Assembly: GCA_028685295.1 (NCBI GenBank)
Contig: JAQUEL010000050.1
Location: 1-14,343 of the forward strand
DNA: 14,343 nucleotides
Direction: 5' to 3'
Origin: a bacterium
GTDB lineage: Bacteria > UBP13 > UBA5359
The position numbers and the translations under genes are program-made. How positions within the stretch are numbered: the stretch's first letter is position 1; each line of letters opens with the position of its first letter. Below, piece by piece: positions 1-7,294 of this stretch. Below the pieces are notes generated by a model that was given only the letters and a program-made list of their open reading frames with translations, did no database searches and was not told the origin of the DNA.

Positions 1-200
1 CATAGTGACGTTTGATAGGGAATGAATAGGGGCTGGAGCCAAGTAAAAATATTGAAGGCCAAGGCGGATAAAGCTGCAAGGGATAATAAGAAAGCTGAAA
101 ACTACTAAAAAACAGACTTGACTCCCCCTATTTATGGCCCCCAGCTTATCTCTGTCAAACTAGGAACCGGGGAGGGATGTTTTTAATTCTCTTTTAAAGG
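1..200. other. Left-edge region without a supportable gene
   Basis: No convincing gene lies here. The frame starting at position 2 reads seven sense codons (ending T-F-D-R-E) and stops at 23-25, so this could be the last residues of a gene entering from the left, but it is too short to identify. An ATG at 22 overlaps that stop in an ATGA arrangement and opens a 28-codon, lysine-rich frame to 108, without a spaced Shine-Dalgarno sequence. The rest is A/G-rich then C-rich, and I see no hairpin followed by a T-run that would end an upstream transcript. Confidence 0.4.
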
Positions 201-201
201 C

Positions 202-230
202 TTGCTCCACAAGATGTAGTGTGCTATAAT
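202..230 (+). promoter_or_regulatory. Sigma-A type promoter of the nrdR-nrdDG operon
   Basis: A TTGCTC -35 element (202-207) and a perfect TATAAT -10 element (225-230) are separated by exactly 17 bp. The -10 is preceded by TGC, which makes it an extended -10. Transcription would start near 237, about 50 nt before the TTG start of nrdR. One NrdR box lies in the spacer and a second lies at the predicted start site, so repressor binding should block RNA polymerase directly. The motif match is seen in the sequence; the start site is inferred. Confidence 0.8.
207..222 (+). promoter_or_regulatory. NrdR box 1 (promoter spacer)
   Basis: The 16-mer CCACAAGATGTAGTGT agrees at about 13 of 16 positions with the known NrdR box pattern (ACACWATATATWGTGT-like). 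It fills the spacer between the -35 and -10 elements. It starts 32 bp upstream of box 2, matching the roughly three-helical-turn spacing that NrdR tetramers need to bind paired boxes on one DNA face. Confidence 0.75.
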
Positions 231-238
231 CATCTTTG

Positions 239-254
239 CCACAAGATATTGTAT
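239..254 (+). promoter_or_regulatory. NrdR box 2 (at predicted transcription start)
   Basis: The 16-mer CCACAAGATATTGTAT matches the NrdR box core (CWATATATWG-like) at 9 of 10 core positions. It begins just after the predicted +1 of the nrdR promoter and is 32 bp (start to start) from box 1. It shares the leading CCACAAGAT with box 1, so the two boxes are recognisable copies of each other. Confidence 0.75.
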
Positions 255-289
255 ATAAAGCTAACGACAAAGAAACCGGGTGAAAGCAT

Positions 290-742
290 TTGAAATGCCC
301 TTTTTGCCAGCATTTAGAGAGTAAAGTCAGTGATTCCAGGCTGGTCGAAGATGGAGATGCCGTCAGACGCCGTCGGGAATGTTTGGAATGCGGTAAGCGG
401 TTTACCACTTATGAGCGCTTGGATGAAATTCCCTTGCTGGTTGTTAAAAAGGATGGCAGGCTGGAGGTGTTCAATCACAATAAGATTATCACCGGAGTAT
501 TTAAGGCTTGTGAAAAGAGGCCTATAGGACTGGAAACCATAGAGGATCTGGTAGATAGCATTGAGCGCGAGTTACGTAATCGTACCGATCATGAGGTAAC
601 CAGTAAACGGATCGGAGAAATGGTAATGGAAAGGCTGCGTGAGCTGGATGAAGTGGCTTATGTTCGCTTTGCATCCGTTTATCGGGAATTCCGAGATGCC
701 AGCAAATTCATTCAGATTTTAAAGAATCTCAAAAACAGTTGA
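290..742 (+). CDS. nrdR: Transcriptional repressor NrdR
   Basis: NrdR is the nucleotide-sensing repressor of ribonucleotide reductase genes: ATP and dATP bound to its ATP-cone control its oligomeric state and DNA binding. The 150-residue length is typical. Residues 1-46 form the zinc ribbon, with the family-defining start M-K-C-P-F-C and the second pair in [13 protein letters not shown]; about 49-139 form the ATP-cone ([18 protein letters not shown] onward). The start codon is TTG at 290, preceded by GGGTGA at 278-283; starting here gives exactly the conserved MKCPFC N-terminus. It is the first gene of the operon, and two NrdR boxes overlap its promoter, so it should repress itself together with nrdD and nrdG. 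nrdD follows after 115 bp. Confidence 0.97.
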   Translation: MKCPFCQHLESKVSDSRLVEDGDAVRRRRECLECGKRFTTYERLDEIPLLVVKKDGRLEVFNHNKIITGVFKACEKRPIGLETIEDLVDSIERELRNRTDHEVTSKRIGEMVMERLRELDEVAYVRFASVYREFRDASKFIQILKNLKNS

Positions 743-857
743 ACATACTTCTTATGCGTGATAATTCTGGTAATATTGGTAATATAAAAAGCAGATGGAT
801 GATAGACCGAGATATTATTAATGCATTATTATAAGATTAAACAGACAGGGGGATATT
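743..857 (+). other. AT-rich nrdR-nrdD gap with a tandem 9-mer
   Basis: This 115-bp gap contains two perfect head-to-tail copies of TGGTAATAT (768-785) and a perfect 10-bp palindrome TAATGCATTA (819-828). A weak -35/-10 pair (TTGAAC at 739-744, GATAAT at 760-765) has only a 15-bp spacer, so an internal promoter is doubtful. No third NrdR box is evident. The end carries the strong ribosome binding site of nrdD, AGGGGGA at 847-853. Confidence 0.4.
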
Positions 858-2918
858 ATGGCGCAGATGGTAACGGATTCCGAGGTATCGGAAGGCATTG
901 GCGAGGTTGGCTATCTTAATATACGTAAGCGTGACGGGCGCATAGTTCCGTTCAATCCGGAGAAAATAACCGAGGCTATTTTCAAAGCCGCCCAATCAGT
1001 GGGTGGTGAGGATCCGGCTGTTGCTGAGCAGCTTACTGAGCGGGTCCAGGCCGTTATGTCTGAGACTATTGGGCAGGTTATACCGGATGTTGAGCATGTC
1101 CAGGACATAGTGGAAAAAGTTCTGATAGAGGAAGGGCATGCCAAGACGGCCAAGGCTTATATCCTTTACCGTGACAGGCGAACCAGAGTAAGGGAGGGGC
1201 GTTCCGATCTCATGGATGCCGTTTCCGAGATCCTGGTGGAGACCAGTCGGGAAAATGCCAATGTCAGCAATTCCCCTAGTGCCAAGATGTTGCAGATAGC
1301 TTCTGCCGCCAGCCGTAAGTACTATCTTTCACGTGTTATTCCTGAGGATATGTCTATGGCGCACAGGCGTGGAGAGATGCATATTCATGATCTTGATTTC
1401 TACAGCAAGACACTGACGTGTGTACAGATACCGTTGGGTAAATTGCTGCAGGAAGGCTTTGATACGGGCCATGGTTTTATCAGGCCGCCGCGTCGCCCGG
1501 GCTCGGCCGCCGCTCTGGCCGCCATTATCCTGCAGAGCAGCCAGAATGATATGCATGGCGGGCAATCCTTTGCTTTCTTTGATCGCGATATGGCCCCCTT
1601 TGTCGAAGGAGCCTCGGAAGATGAGATATACCAGGCTATGGAGGCACTGATATATAATCTGAATTCCATGCATAGCCGGGCCGGGGCGCAGGTTCCCTTC
1701 AGCAGCATCAACCTGGGTGTGGAAACCGGTCAGGCCGGCCGGGCCATAACCAGAGGCCTGCTTTTGGCATATGAAAGAGGATTAGGCCGTGGCGAGAGCC
1801 CGATCTTCCCCAATATCATTTTCAAGCTCAAGGAAGGGGTCAACTTCAATCCGGGAGATCCCAATTACGATCTTTTCCGCCTGGCTATCCGGGTAGCTGC
1901 CAGGCGCTTGAATCCCACTTTTAGCTTTATGGATTCCTCTTTTAATGCGCCTTATGGCATGGAAGTGGCCTATATGGGGTGTCGCACCAGGGTCATCGGC
2001 AATAGATGCGGTCCGAAGATCAGCGACGGCAGAGGCAATCTCTCCTTTACCACTATCAACCTGCCGCGGCTGGCGCTCAAAGCTCGCGGCAGCGTGGAGG
2101 AGTTCTATCGCGAATTGGAAATAATCATGGACTTGGCTGTAAAGCAGCTCTATCATCGCTATGTCATCCAGAGCAAGCTCAGAGTATCGGATATGCCGTT
2201 TCTGATGGGGCAGCACCTATATTTGGATTCCGAAAAGCTGGCCATAGATGATTATATCGAGCCTGTTATTCGTCACGGCACTCTCTCCATGGGGTTCCTC
2301 GGTTTGGCGGAAGCGCTGATTACTATTACAGGCGAGCACCATGGACAGGATCGCGATGCCGGCAAGCTGGGGCTGGAGATAATTCGGTTTATGCGGGGGT
2401 ATTTGGATGCCGCCTGTCAGGATTACAATCTAAATTATACCCTTTTGGCTACACCTGCCGAAGGGTTGGCCGGGAGATTCGTCAAGCTTGATCGCAAAGA
2501 GTTCGGCCTGATAAGTAACGTTACGGATAAGGATTACTATACCAACAGCTTCCATGTTCCGGTAGGTTACGAGATATCTTATGCCGATAAGGTAGCTGTT
2601 GAAGGTGAATACCATAAATACTGCAATGCCGGGCATATAAGCTACGTAGAGCTGTCCGCTCCGCCGGTTCATAATCTGGAGGCGGTTGAGGCCATGATAC
2701 GCCGTATGGCGCGCTCCGATATGGGATATGCCGGTATAAATTTCCCAGTGGACGAATGCCGGGGTTGTTCCTACAGTGGGCTGATTCCGCAGTTCTGCCC
2801 TATCTGCGGTTCGTATGATATACGCCGGGTCAGGCGTATCACCGGATATCTCTCCACTGTAGATCGCTTCAACGACGGCAAAAGAGCTGAGTTGGCAGAT
2901 CGTGTTTGCCACTCCTAA
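858..2918 (+). CDS. nrdD: Anaerobic ribonucleoside-triphosphate reductase (class III)
   Basis: This is the oxygen-sensitive glycyl radical enzyme that reduces ribonucleoside triphosphates to deoxyribonucleotides in anaerobes. Residues ~20-110 form an N-terminal ATP-cone (LNIRKRDGRIVPFNPEKI), the allosteric activity site; the remainder is the ten-stranded catalytic barrel. Near the C-terminus a zinc-binding CxxC...CxxC cluster (about C634, C637, C647, C650) precedes the glycyl radical loop RRITGYLSTVDRFNDGKR, in which Gly663 is the expected radical site. The GCRTR and NRCG region (around residues 375-390) supplies conserved cysteines. The length of 686 residues is normal. The ATG has an excellent AGGGGGA site 4 nt upstream. 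The last codons overlap the proposed nrdG start by 17 nt, which suggests translational coupling to its activase. Confidence 0.97.
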   Translation: MAQMVTDSEVSEGIGEVGYLNIRKRDGRIVPFNPEKITEAIFKAAQSVGGEDPAVAEQLTERVQAVMSETIGQVIPDVEHVQDIVEKVLIEEGHAKTAKAYILYRDRRTRVREGRSDLMDAVSEILVETSRENANVSNSPSAKMLQIASAASRKYYLSRVIPEDMSMAHRRGEMHIHDLDFYSKTLTCVQIPLGKLLQEGFDTGHGFIRPPRRPGSAAALAAIILQSSQNDMHGGQSFAFFDRDMAPFVEGASEDEIYQAMEALIYNLNSMHSRAGAQVPFSSINLGVETGQAGRAITRGLLLAYERGLGRGESPIFPNIIFKLKEGVNFNPGDPNYDLFRLAIRVAARRLNPTFSFMDSSFNAPYGMEVAYMGCRTRVIGNRCGPKISDGRGNLSFTTINLPRLALKARGSVEEFYRELEIIMDLAVKQLYHRYVIQSKLRVSDMPFLMGQHLYLDSEKLAIDDYIEPVIRHGTLSMGFLGLAEALITITGEHHGQDRDAGKLGLEIIRFMRGYLDAACQDYNLNYTLLATPAEGLAGRFVKLDRKEFGLISNVTDKDYYTNSFHVPVGYEISYADKVAVEGEYHKYCNAGHISYVELSAPPVHNLEAVEAMIRRMARSDMGYAGINFPVDECRGCSYSGLIPQFCPICGSYDIRRVRRITGYLSTVDRFNDGKRAELADRVCHS

Positions 2919-3480
2919 AGTGAATTCCCAGGGGCATAAAAGGGCAGAAGCTCTTTGCCGTGCCGGCGCTTCTCTTTCTGTAAGAGTAGCGGGGATGAGC
3001 CGTGAAAGCGTAGTGGACGGTCCGGGCCTTAGAACCGTCCTCTTCACTCAGGGCTGTCCACGAAGTTGCCCGGGATGCCATAATCCTGATACCCAGCCGC
3101 TTGATGGCGGCGTAATAAGGGATGTAGGCACTCTGTTTCAAGAGCTGATTGCCGATGTGGAATTTGTCAAAGGAATAACCTTCAGTGGCGGGGAGCCCTT
3201 TATCCAGGCCGAGCCGTTGGCGGAACTGGCACGTCTTTTGCGTCAAAGGGGGCTGGATATAATTATCTATACGGGATATCTCTTTGAGGATTTGCTGAAG
3301 ATGAGCCGTACGGATCAGAAAATATACTCTCTGCTGGCGGCCGGCGATATTCTGGTGGACGGTCCTTACATTGAGGCGGAAAGTGATCTTAACCTGGCCT
3401 TTCGTGGCTCACGCAATCAGCGTCTTATCGATCTGCCGTCTTCACTGCAGATGGGCAAAGCGATGGAATATGAGGTATAA
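2902..3480 (+). CDS. nrdG: Anaerobic ribonucleotide reductase activating enzyme (radical SAM)
   Basis: NrdG uses a [4Fe-4S] cluster and S-adenosylmethionine to generate the glycyl radical on NrdD. The CxxxCxxC cluster motif is C52-P-R-S-C56-P-G-C59 followed by HNP, and the SAM-contacting GGE motif appears as TFSGGEP. The family core (VRVAGMSRESVVDGPGLRTVLFTQGC) starts near residue 27, so the GTG start at 2902 gives about 25 extra residues compared with typical NrdG. In-frame alternatives are GTG at 2920, just after the nrdD stop, and ATG at 2995, which cuts into the core; none has a strong Shine-Dalgarno sequence. The function is clear but the exact start is not. The stop TAA is immediately followed by the ATG of the next gene. 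Confidence 0.93.
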   Translation: MFATPKVNSQGHKRAEALCRAGASLSVRVAGMSRESVVDGPGLRTVLFTQGCPRSCPGCHNPDTQPLDGGVIRDVGTLFQELIADVEFVKGITFSGGEPFIQAEPLAELARLLRQRGLDIIIYTGYLFEDLLKMSRTDQKIYSLLAAGDILVDGPYIEAESDLNLAFRGSRNQRLIDLPSSLQMGKAMEYEV

Positions 3481-5157
3481 ATGTCTATCTGGCCATCGAT
3501 AGAGCGAAGCCGTGGACGTCTCAGAGAGGAGCACGGCACAATAAGAAAGGTCGGAGCCGCCCCGGTTTCCGTAGCGCTGGCCTTTCCCAATGTATATAAG
3601 GTCGGTATGGCCGGCCTGGGCTTTCAAATAATATACCGTTTGCTCAATTCCAGGGAGGATACCCTTTGTGAAAGGGTATTCTATCCCGATGGGGAGGATT
3701 TGCCTCTCTTTGCTTCATCAGGTAGATTGTTTACCATGGAAAGCGAACGACCGGTGGCGAATTTCACGGTGCTGGCATTCTCTCTCTCTTTCGAAATGGA
3801 CATACCCAGGCTGCTGCGTATGCTTACTATGTCCGGCTTGCCGCTACGAGCATCAGATCGCGGTCCGGAGCATCCCCTGGTCATGGTAGGGGGGCCGGTG
3901 GTTACCTTCAACCCGGAGCCGTTAGCGGAGTTCATGGATTTCTGCCTGGTGGGTGAAGCGGAAGAGGCGCTGCCGGAAATTATGGATATTATCAGTGATG
4001 GGTTCTCCTCCGATTTGCTATGCCGCGAGGACCTGTTCTATCGTCTGGCGGGAGTGGGCGGGATATATGTGCCCTCTTTATACGAAGTGGGATATGATGA
4101 TGTCGGACGAGTGACGGATGTGGTTGCTTCAGGCGGGGCGCCGCAACGGGTACGGCGCCGTTGGACGGCAAATTTGGATGCTTATTCCGGTAGCAGCACA
4201 GTAATTAGCCCTGATATGGAATTTTCCAATACCTGGCTGATAGAGATAAGCCGTGGCTGTGGCCGTCGTTGTCGTTTCTGCATGGCGGGACATTGCTATC
4301 TGCCGCCACGGCGGCGCAGCAAGGAGACTATTCTGGCTGCCGCCAGGCAGGGTTTACAACTTACTGATAGAATCGGCCTGGTGGGAGCGGCGATTTCCGA
4401 TTATCCCGGCATAGATGATCTATCATGGGAATTGACCTCCATGGGTGCCAAGTTATCCGTAGCCTCTCTCAGGGTGGATACGCTGGGACCGGGGCTGCTG
4501 AGATCACTGGCTGCCGGCCGTTCTCGTACATTGACGGTGGCCCCCGAGGCCGGATCAGAGCGTCTGCGTCGTATTATTAATAAACGCATAACTGAGGAAC
4601 ATATAATCAATGGTGTCAGGATGGCTGCCGAAGCCGGCTTTCGCAATCTGAAGTTTTACTTCATTATCGGTTTGCCCGGTGAGAGAGAGGAGGATATACG
4701 TGCTATCGTTGATCTGGTTCTCTCTGCACGTGATGCGGCTCCCGGCCTTCGGTTCGAACTGAGCGTGGCGTCATTTGTTCCCAAGCCCTTTACGCCGTTC
4801 CAATGGTCCGCCATGGTAAAGATCGCCAAGCTGGAAAAGCATGTTACCCTGTTGCGGACGCTGTTGCGTAAGTACGGTTCGATGGATATCTCTGTCGAAA
4901 GCTCTCGATGGTCAGCCATACAGGGCATTATGGCCAGGGGTGACAGGCGGTTGGCTCCCGTGCTGGCTTCCGTGGCTGCTGAAGGGGATTCTATTTCCGT
5001 CTGGCGTCGGTCCATGAAACAGGCCGGGTTGAATTACGATTTCTATCTTTATAGAATCCGGGAGGAAGAGGAAGTTTTTCCGTGGGACCATCTGGATATC
5101 GGTTTAGAGAAGGCGCACCTTCGGCAATCTTATAACGAATCTCTGTCTGAATACTGA
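3481..5157 (+). CDS. Orphan radical SAM protein, TIGR03960-like (B12-binding-type N-domain)
   Basis: This 558-residue protein has a radical SAM core with C260-GRR-C264-RF-C267 in the context ISRGCGRRCRFCMAG. The N-terminal ~230 residues (PNVYKVGMAGLGFQIIYRLLN, later VGGPVVTFNPEPLAEFMDFC) resemble the cobalamin-binding-type domain of TIGR03960 proteins, but I see no DxHxxG cobalamin-ligand motif, as is usual in that family. TIGR03960 genes are often found with a TIGR03936 partner and rng/rplU; neither is present here. The C-terminus (FPWDHLDIGLEKAHLRQSY) matches the family's WDH region but lacks the cysteine-containing tail I would expect afterwards. The ATG directly abuts the nrdG stop and GAGGT at ~3471-3475 serves as ribosome binding site, so it is probably translated with the nrd operon. 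The reaction is unknown. Confidence 0.8.
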   Translation: MSIWPSIERSRGRLREEHGTIRKVGAAPVSVALAFPNVYKVGMAGLGFQIIYRLLNSREDTLCERVFYPDGEDLPLFASSGRLFTMESERPVANFTVLAFSLSFEMDIPRLLRMLTMSGLPLRASDRGPEHPLVMVGGPVVTFNPEPLAEFMDFCLVGEAEEALPEIMDIISDGFSSDLLCREDLFYRLAGVGGIYVPSLYEVGYDDVGRVTDVVASGGAPQRVRRRWTANLDAYSGSSTVISPDMEFSNTWLIEISRGCGRRCRFCMAGHCYLPPRRRSKETILAAARQGLQLTDRIGLVGAAISDYPGIDDLSWELTSMGAKLSVASLRVDTLGPGLLRSLAAGRSRTLTVAPEAGSERLRRIINKRITEEHIINGVRMAAEAGFRNLKFYFIIGLPGEREEDIRAIVDLVLSARDAAPGLRFELSVASFVPKPFTPFQWSAMVKIAKLEKHVTLLRTLLRKYGSMDISVESSRWSAIQGIMARGDRRLAPVLASVAAEGDSISVWRRSMKQAGLNYDFYLYRIREEEEVFPWDHLDIGLEKAHLRQSYNESLSEY

Positions 5158-5163
5158 AGACGG

Positions 5164-5670
5164 CTAAATCGCTTTTCTTCTGAGAGCATCGGCATTTATT
5201 ACGGCCACACGCAGGCGCCTGGTATTGCCCCAGGCATCGGATAACCTTCCCTTGCCGGCCAGAGCGATAAATATGGTATCCATAAGCGCTTCAAAGAGGT
5301 TGAGAGGCGTGTCGGGCAGATTGCTGATGGTAAAGCCCAATTTCATGAAATGACTGCCCAGGATTATTGATCTTATCTCCACTACTCTGATATATCTCCA
5401 CTCCGGTTTACCCAGAAGCCGCCCCAGATCGTATAGATCCAAGGCCAGCTGGTTATAAAACCAACTGGAGAAGCTTTCCCGGCTCATGAATTTACTGCGC
5501 AGGTAGATGCCTCTGTTCAGATGTATCTGCAACTTATCCCCCTTGGCAAAAGCTGTACCCATGCAGCCAAAACGCAAGCCGAAAAGAGCGAGCAGCAGAT
5601 GAGCCCCCCAATTGGCCAGAACGAGAACTATAAGTAAAGGCAACAGGAGAATTATTACTATTTTCTTCAT
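5164..5670 (-). CDS. Small membrane-anchored protein, possibly YkoP-like
   Basis: This is a 168-residue protein I cannot assign firmly. Residues 1-30 are Lys-Lys followed by a long hydrophobic stretch (IVIILLLPLLIVLVLANWGAHLLLAL, shown here for composition only in part), so it is probably anchored in the membrane with the rest outside. The soluble part contains GDKLQIHLNRGIYL, a central alpha-rich stretch, and LGFTISNLPDTPLNLF. This pattern recalls the YkoP-like domain that accompanies polysaccharide deacetylases, but the match is from memory and weak. GGAGG lies 8 nt before the ATG. It follows the PIG-L gene by 15 bp on the same strand, so the two are likely co-transcribed and functionally linked. 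It converges on the radical SAM gene with only 6 bp between stops. Confidence 0.65.
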   Translation of the reverse strand: MKKIVIILLLPLLIVLVLANWGAHLLLALFGLRFGCMGTAFAKGDKLQIHLNRGIYLRSKFMSRESFSSWFYNQLALDLYDLGRLLGKPEWRYIRVVEIRSIILGSHFMKLGFTISNLPDTPLNLFEALMDTIFIALAGKGRLSDAWGNTRRLRVAVINADALRRKAI

Positions 5671-5685
5671 ATCCGTGCCTCCGGT

Positions 5686-7173
5686 TTAATCGGTGAGATA
5701 CAGATCTCTATAAGCCGATCTGTCCACGGTAAAACGTCCACGGAAAGTTTCACAATCAAGCATGACGCTGGGGCCGCCGATCATCTGCAGTGGTACCTTC
5801 ATTTCCAGATAATTGTTATCCCAGGCATATTTTATACCGGTCTCAGATGGCGTACCGCTGTTCGATATCTCCGCCGGTTTGCCGGGGTGGATCGATACGC
5901 CGATCAATCCCGACGGATGGGTAGGCAGCGGCATCATGTTGATACGGTAATCGATCTGCGTGCTTATTTGCTTGCGCATTCTCAACAGCAGGTAAAGGTG
6001 TTTTTCATCTCTTAGAGCAGTAACTGAGACGACATCTCCGCTTCCTTCGATATCCCGCCACAGGCTGTCGTTTACGGTATCGAGTATCAGCGGCTCACTA
6101 AACAGCCAGTCGTTTACCTGGCCGTCGATTTTGATATGGTCGACGTCTACCAGTGGTACCACGCGTGCAAGATAAAGGCAGAAGAGTTCGTTCTTTCTGG
6201 CAAAGCTGCCCATATAAGTGCGGAACATATTCACCTGGCTCTTATAGGTATCGATGATCCGAAGTTTGATCTGAACTACCCCTGACGATATATCCATCCG
6301 ATGCCAGATATAGCCTAAATCAGCCAGCTGCCAGGGCGGCGCCAGCGGCAGGGACAAAGCGATCATTCGCGGATCCGGCCATCTGTGCCAATGTGTCAGG
6401 TAGCTGTAGAGAAGCGGAGCCTTGAAATAAGGTCTTTCCAATCCCTCGTTTTCAATGGCCGACAGGGTGAAACAGCAGGTGGCCCAATGATCGGGATGTT
6501 GATCGCCGGGATGCGAGGTAAATATACGGGTGGGCCTGTAGTCATGCATGATGGAGGACAGGTCCTTAAGTAGAGATTGTCCACAATAAACGGCACGGGA
6601 AGTATAACTGTCTTTATACGGCGAACGGCTGGTGCGAGTGTACGGCGACAGATACGGATTACCATAATCCCAGTTCCTTTGCCACAGACTTGCGATGCCG
6701 CGGTCGGGATAGCCCAAAAATATTATGTTCTGCTCTTTGACTCCCAGCCTAACCATAGCTGTTCTCGTCTCCGCCTGACGCTGACAACCGAATTTAATAT
6801 AATCTGATTGCTTCGGGAGCGGCTTATGGTAGTTGTAATCCACGCCATAGCGAAAGCCGTCGCCATTGGTGATTACCACTATTTTTACCGGGCATCCGGT
6901 GGAAACGGCACGGTGAATTATCCCGGTACAGCACAATCCCTCGTCGTCGCTGTGAGGAGCGATTATTAGAATTCTGTCCGAATTACTGAAATTAGGCAAG
7001 TTGCTGAGCTTGAGGTAGATTCGTTGCGCCAGATAGATCAGACGCTGTCGATGCCAGCTCTGATATGCCGTGACCGCGGCCAGCAGAAAGAGGCAGATAA
7101 TCAAGAGGAGCGCAAGACCTTGGAGCAATCTGCTCTTTACCCTTCTATTGCTGACATTAAACGGGCATTTCAT
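5686..7173 (-). CDS. Membrane-anchored PIG-L family deacetylase with C-terminal CBM9-like domain
   Basis: PIG-L/LmbE enzymes are zinc-dependent N-deacetylases acting on GlcNAc-containing substrates. Here residues ~18-37 form one membrane segment. The catalytic domain covers ~66-260: P73-H-S-D-D-E78 provides the zinc ligands and catalytic Asp, and HPGDQHPDH (221-229) supplies the later histidine. Residues ~345-495 (VDHIKIDGQVNDW onward) look like a CBM9/DOMON-type beta-sandwich often found on secreted carbohydrate-active proteins. Together these suggest an extracytoplasmic sugar or envelope glycan deacetylase; the substrate is unknown. The chosen ATG at 7173 gives a basic N-terminus before the membrane segment but has no strong ribosome binding site; a TTG at codon 16 has AGAAGGG 11 nt upstream as an alternative. 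It is divergent from the glycine riboswitch operon. Confidence 0.85.
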   Translation of the reverse strand: MKCPFNVSNRRVKSRLLQGLALLLIICLFLLAAVTAYQSWHRQRLIYLAQRIYLKLSNLPNFSNSDRILIIAPHSDDEGLCCTGIIHRAVSTGCPVKIVVITNGDGFRYGVDYNYHKPLPKQSDYIKFGCQRQAETRTAMVRLGVKEQNIIFLGYPDRGIASLWQRNWDYGNPYLSPYTRTSRSPYKDSYTSRAVYCGQSLLKDLSSIMHDYRPTRIFTSHPGDQHPDHWATCCFTLSAIENEGLERPYFKAPLLYSYLTHWHRWPDPRMIALSLPLAPPWQLADLGYIWHRMDISSGVVQIKLRIIDTYKSQVNMFRTYMGSFARKNELFCLYLARVVPLVDVDHIKIDGQVNDWLFSEPLILDTVNDSLWRDIEGSGDVVSVTALRDEKHLYLLLRMRKQISTQIDYRINMMPLPTHPSGLIGVSIHPGKPAEISNSGTPSETGIKYAWDNNYLEMKVPLQMIGGPSVMLDCETFRGRFTVDRSAYRDLYLTD

Positions 7174-7227
7174 CTATTTATTGTGTCATAAAAGCGCAGT
7201 CAAAGCAATCATAATAAAGTTATCTGC

Positions 7228-7253
7228 CGACAGGAAAAAATGCCTGTATGTCG
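7228..7253. repeat. Imperfect inverted repeat in the divergent intergenic region
   Basis: Between the divergent PIG-L and gcv transcription units, CGACAGG (7228-7234) faces CCTG (7243-7246) and TGTCG (7249-7253), giving a 26-bp imperfect palindrome with an A-rich centre. It could be an operator serving either direction. I could not identify a convincing promoter for the riboswitch in 7174-7305; on the minus strand TTGACT-17-TAAATA lies directly before the PIG-L ATG (rough positions 7175-7202), which would leave almost no leader for the ATG start. Confidence 0.35.
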
Positions 7254-7294
7254 AATAAGAGAATAAGTAAGCTTGTGAAAAGTGAATAGCAAAT

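Noticed and set aside
22-108. 28-codon lysine-rich frame on the plus strand with an ATGA overlap to a possible upstream stop
   Set aside because: There is no properly spaced ribosome binding site, it is very short, and I recognise no similarity; the overlap could be chance.
1329-3246. Long minus-strand open frames opposite nrdD and nrdG
   Set aside because: They are antisense shadows of well conserved genes and show no family motifs or ribosome binding sites.
3481-5157. Assignment of the radical SAM protein as a cobalamin-dependent methyltransferase
   Set aside because: The DxHxxG cobalamin-ligand motif is not visible and the radical SAM motif alone does not define the reaction.
5150-5170. 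Possible terminator between the convergent radical SAM gene and the small membrane protein gene
   Set aside because: Only 6 bp separate the stop codons and I see no hairpin with a T-run on either strand.
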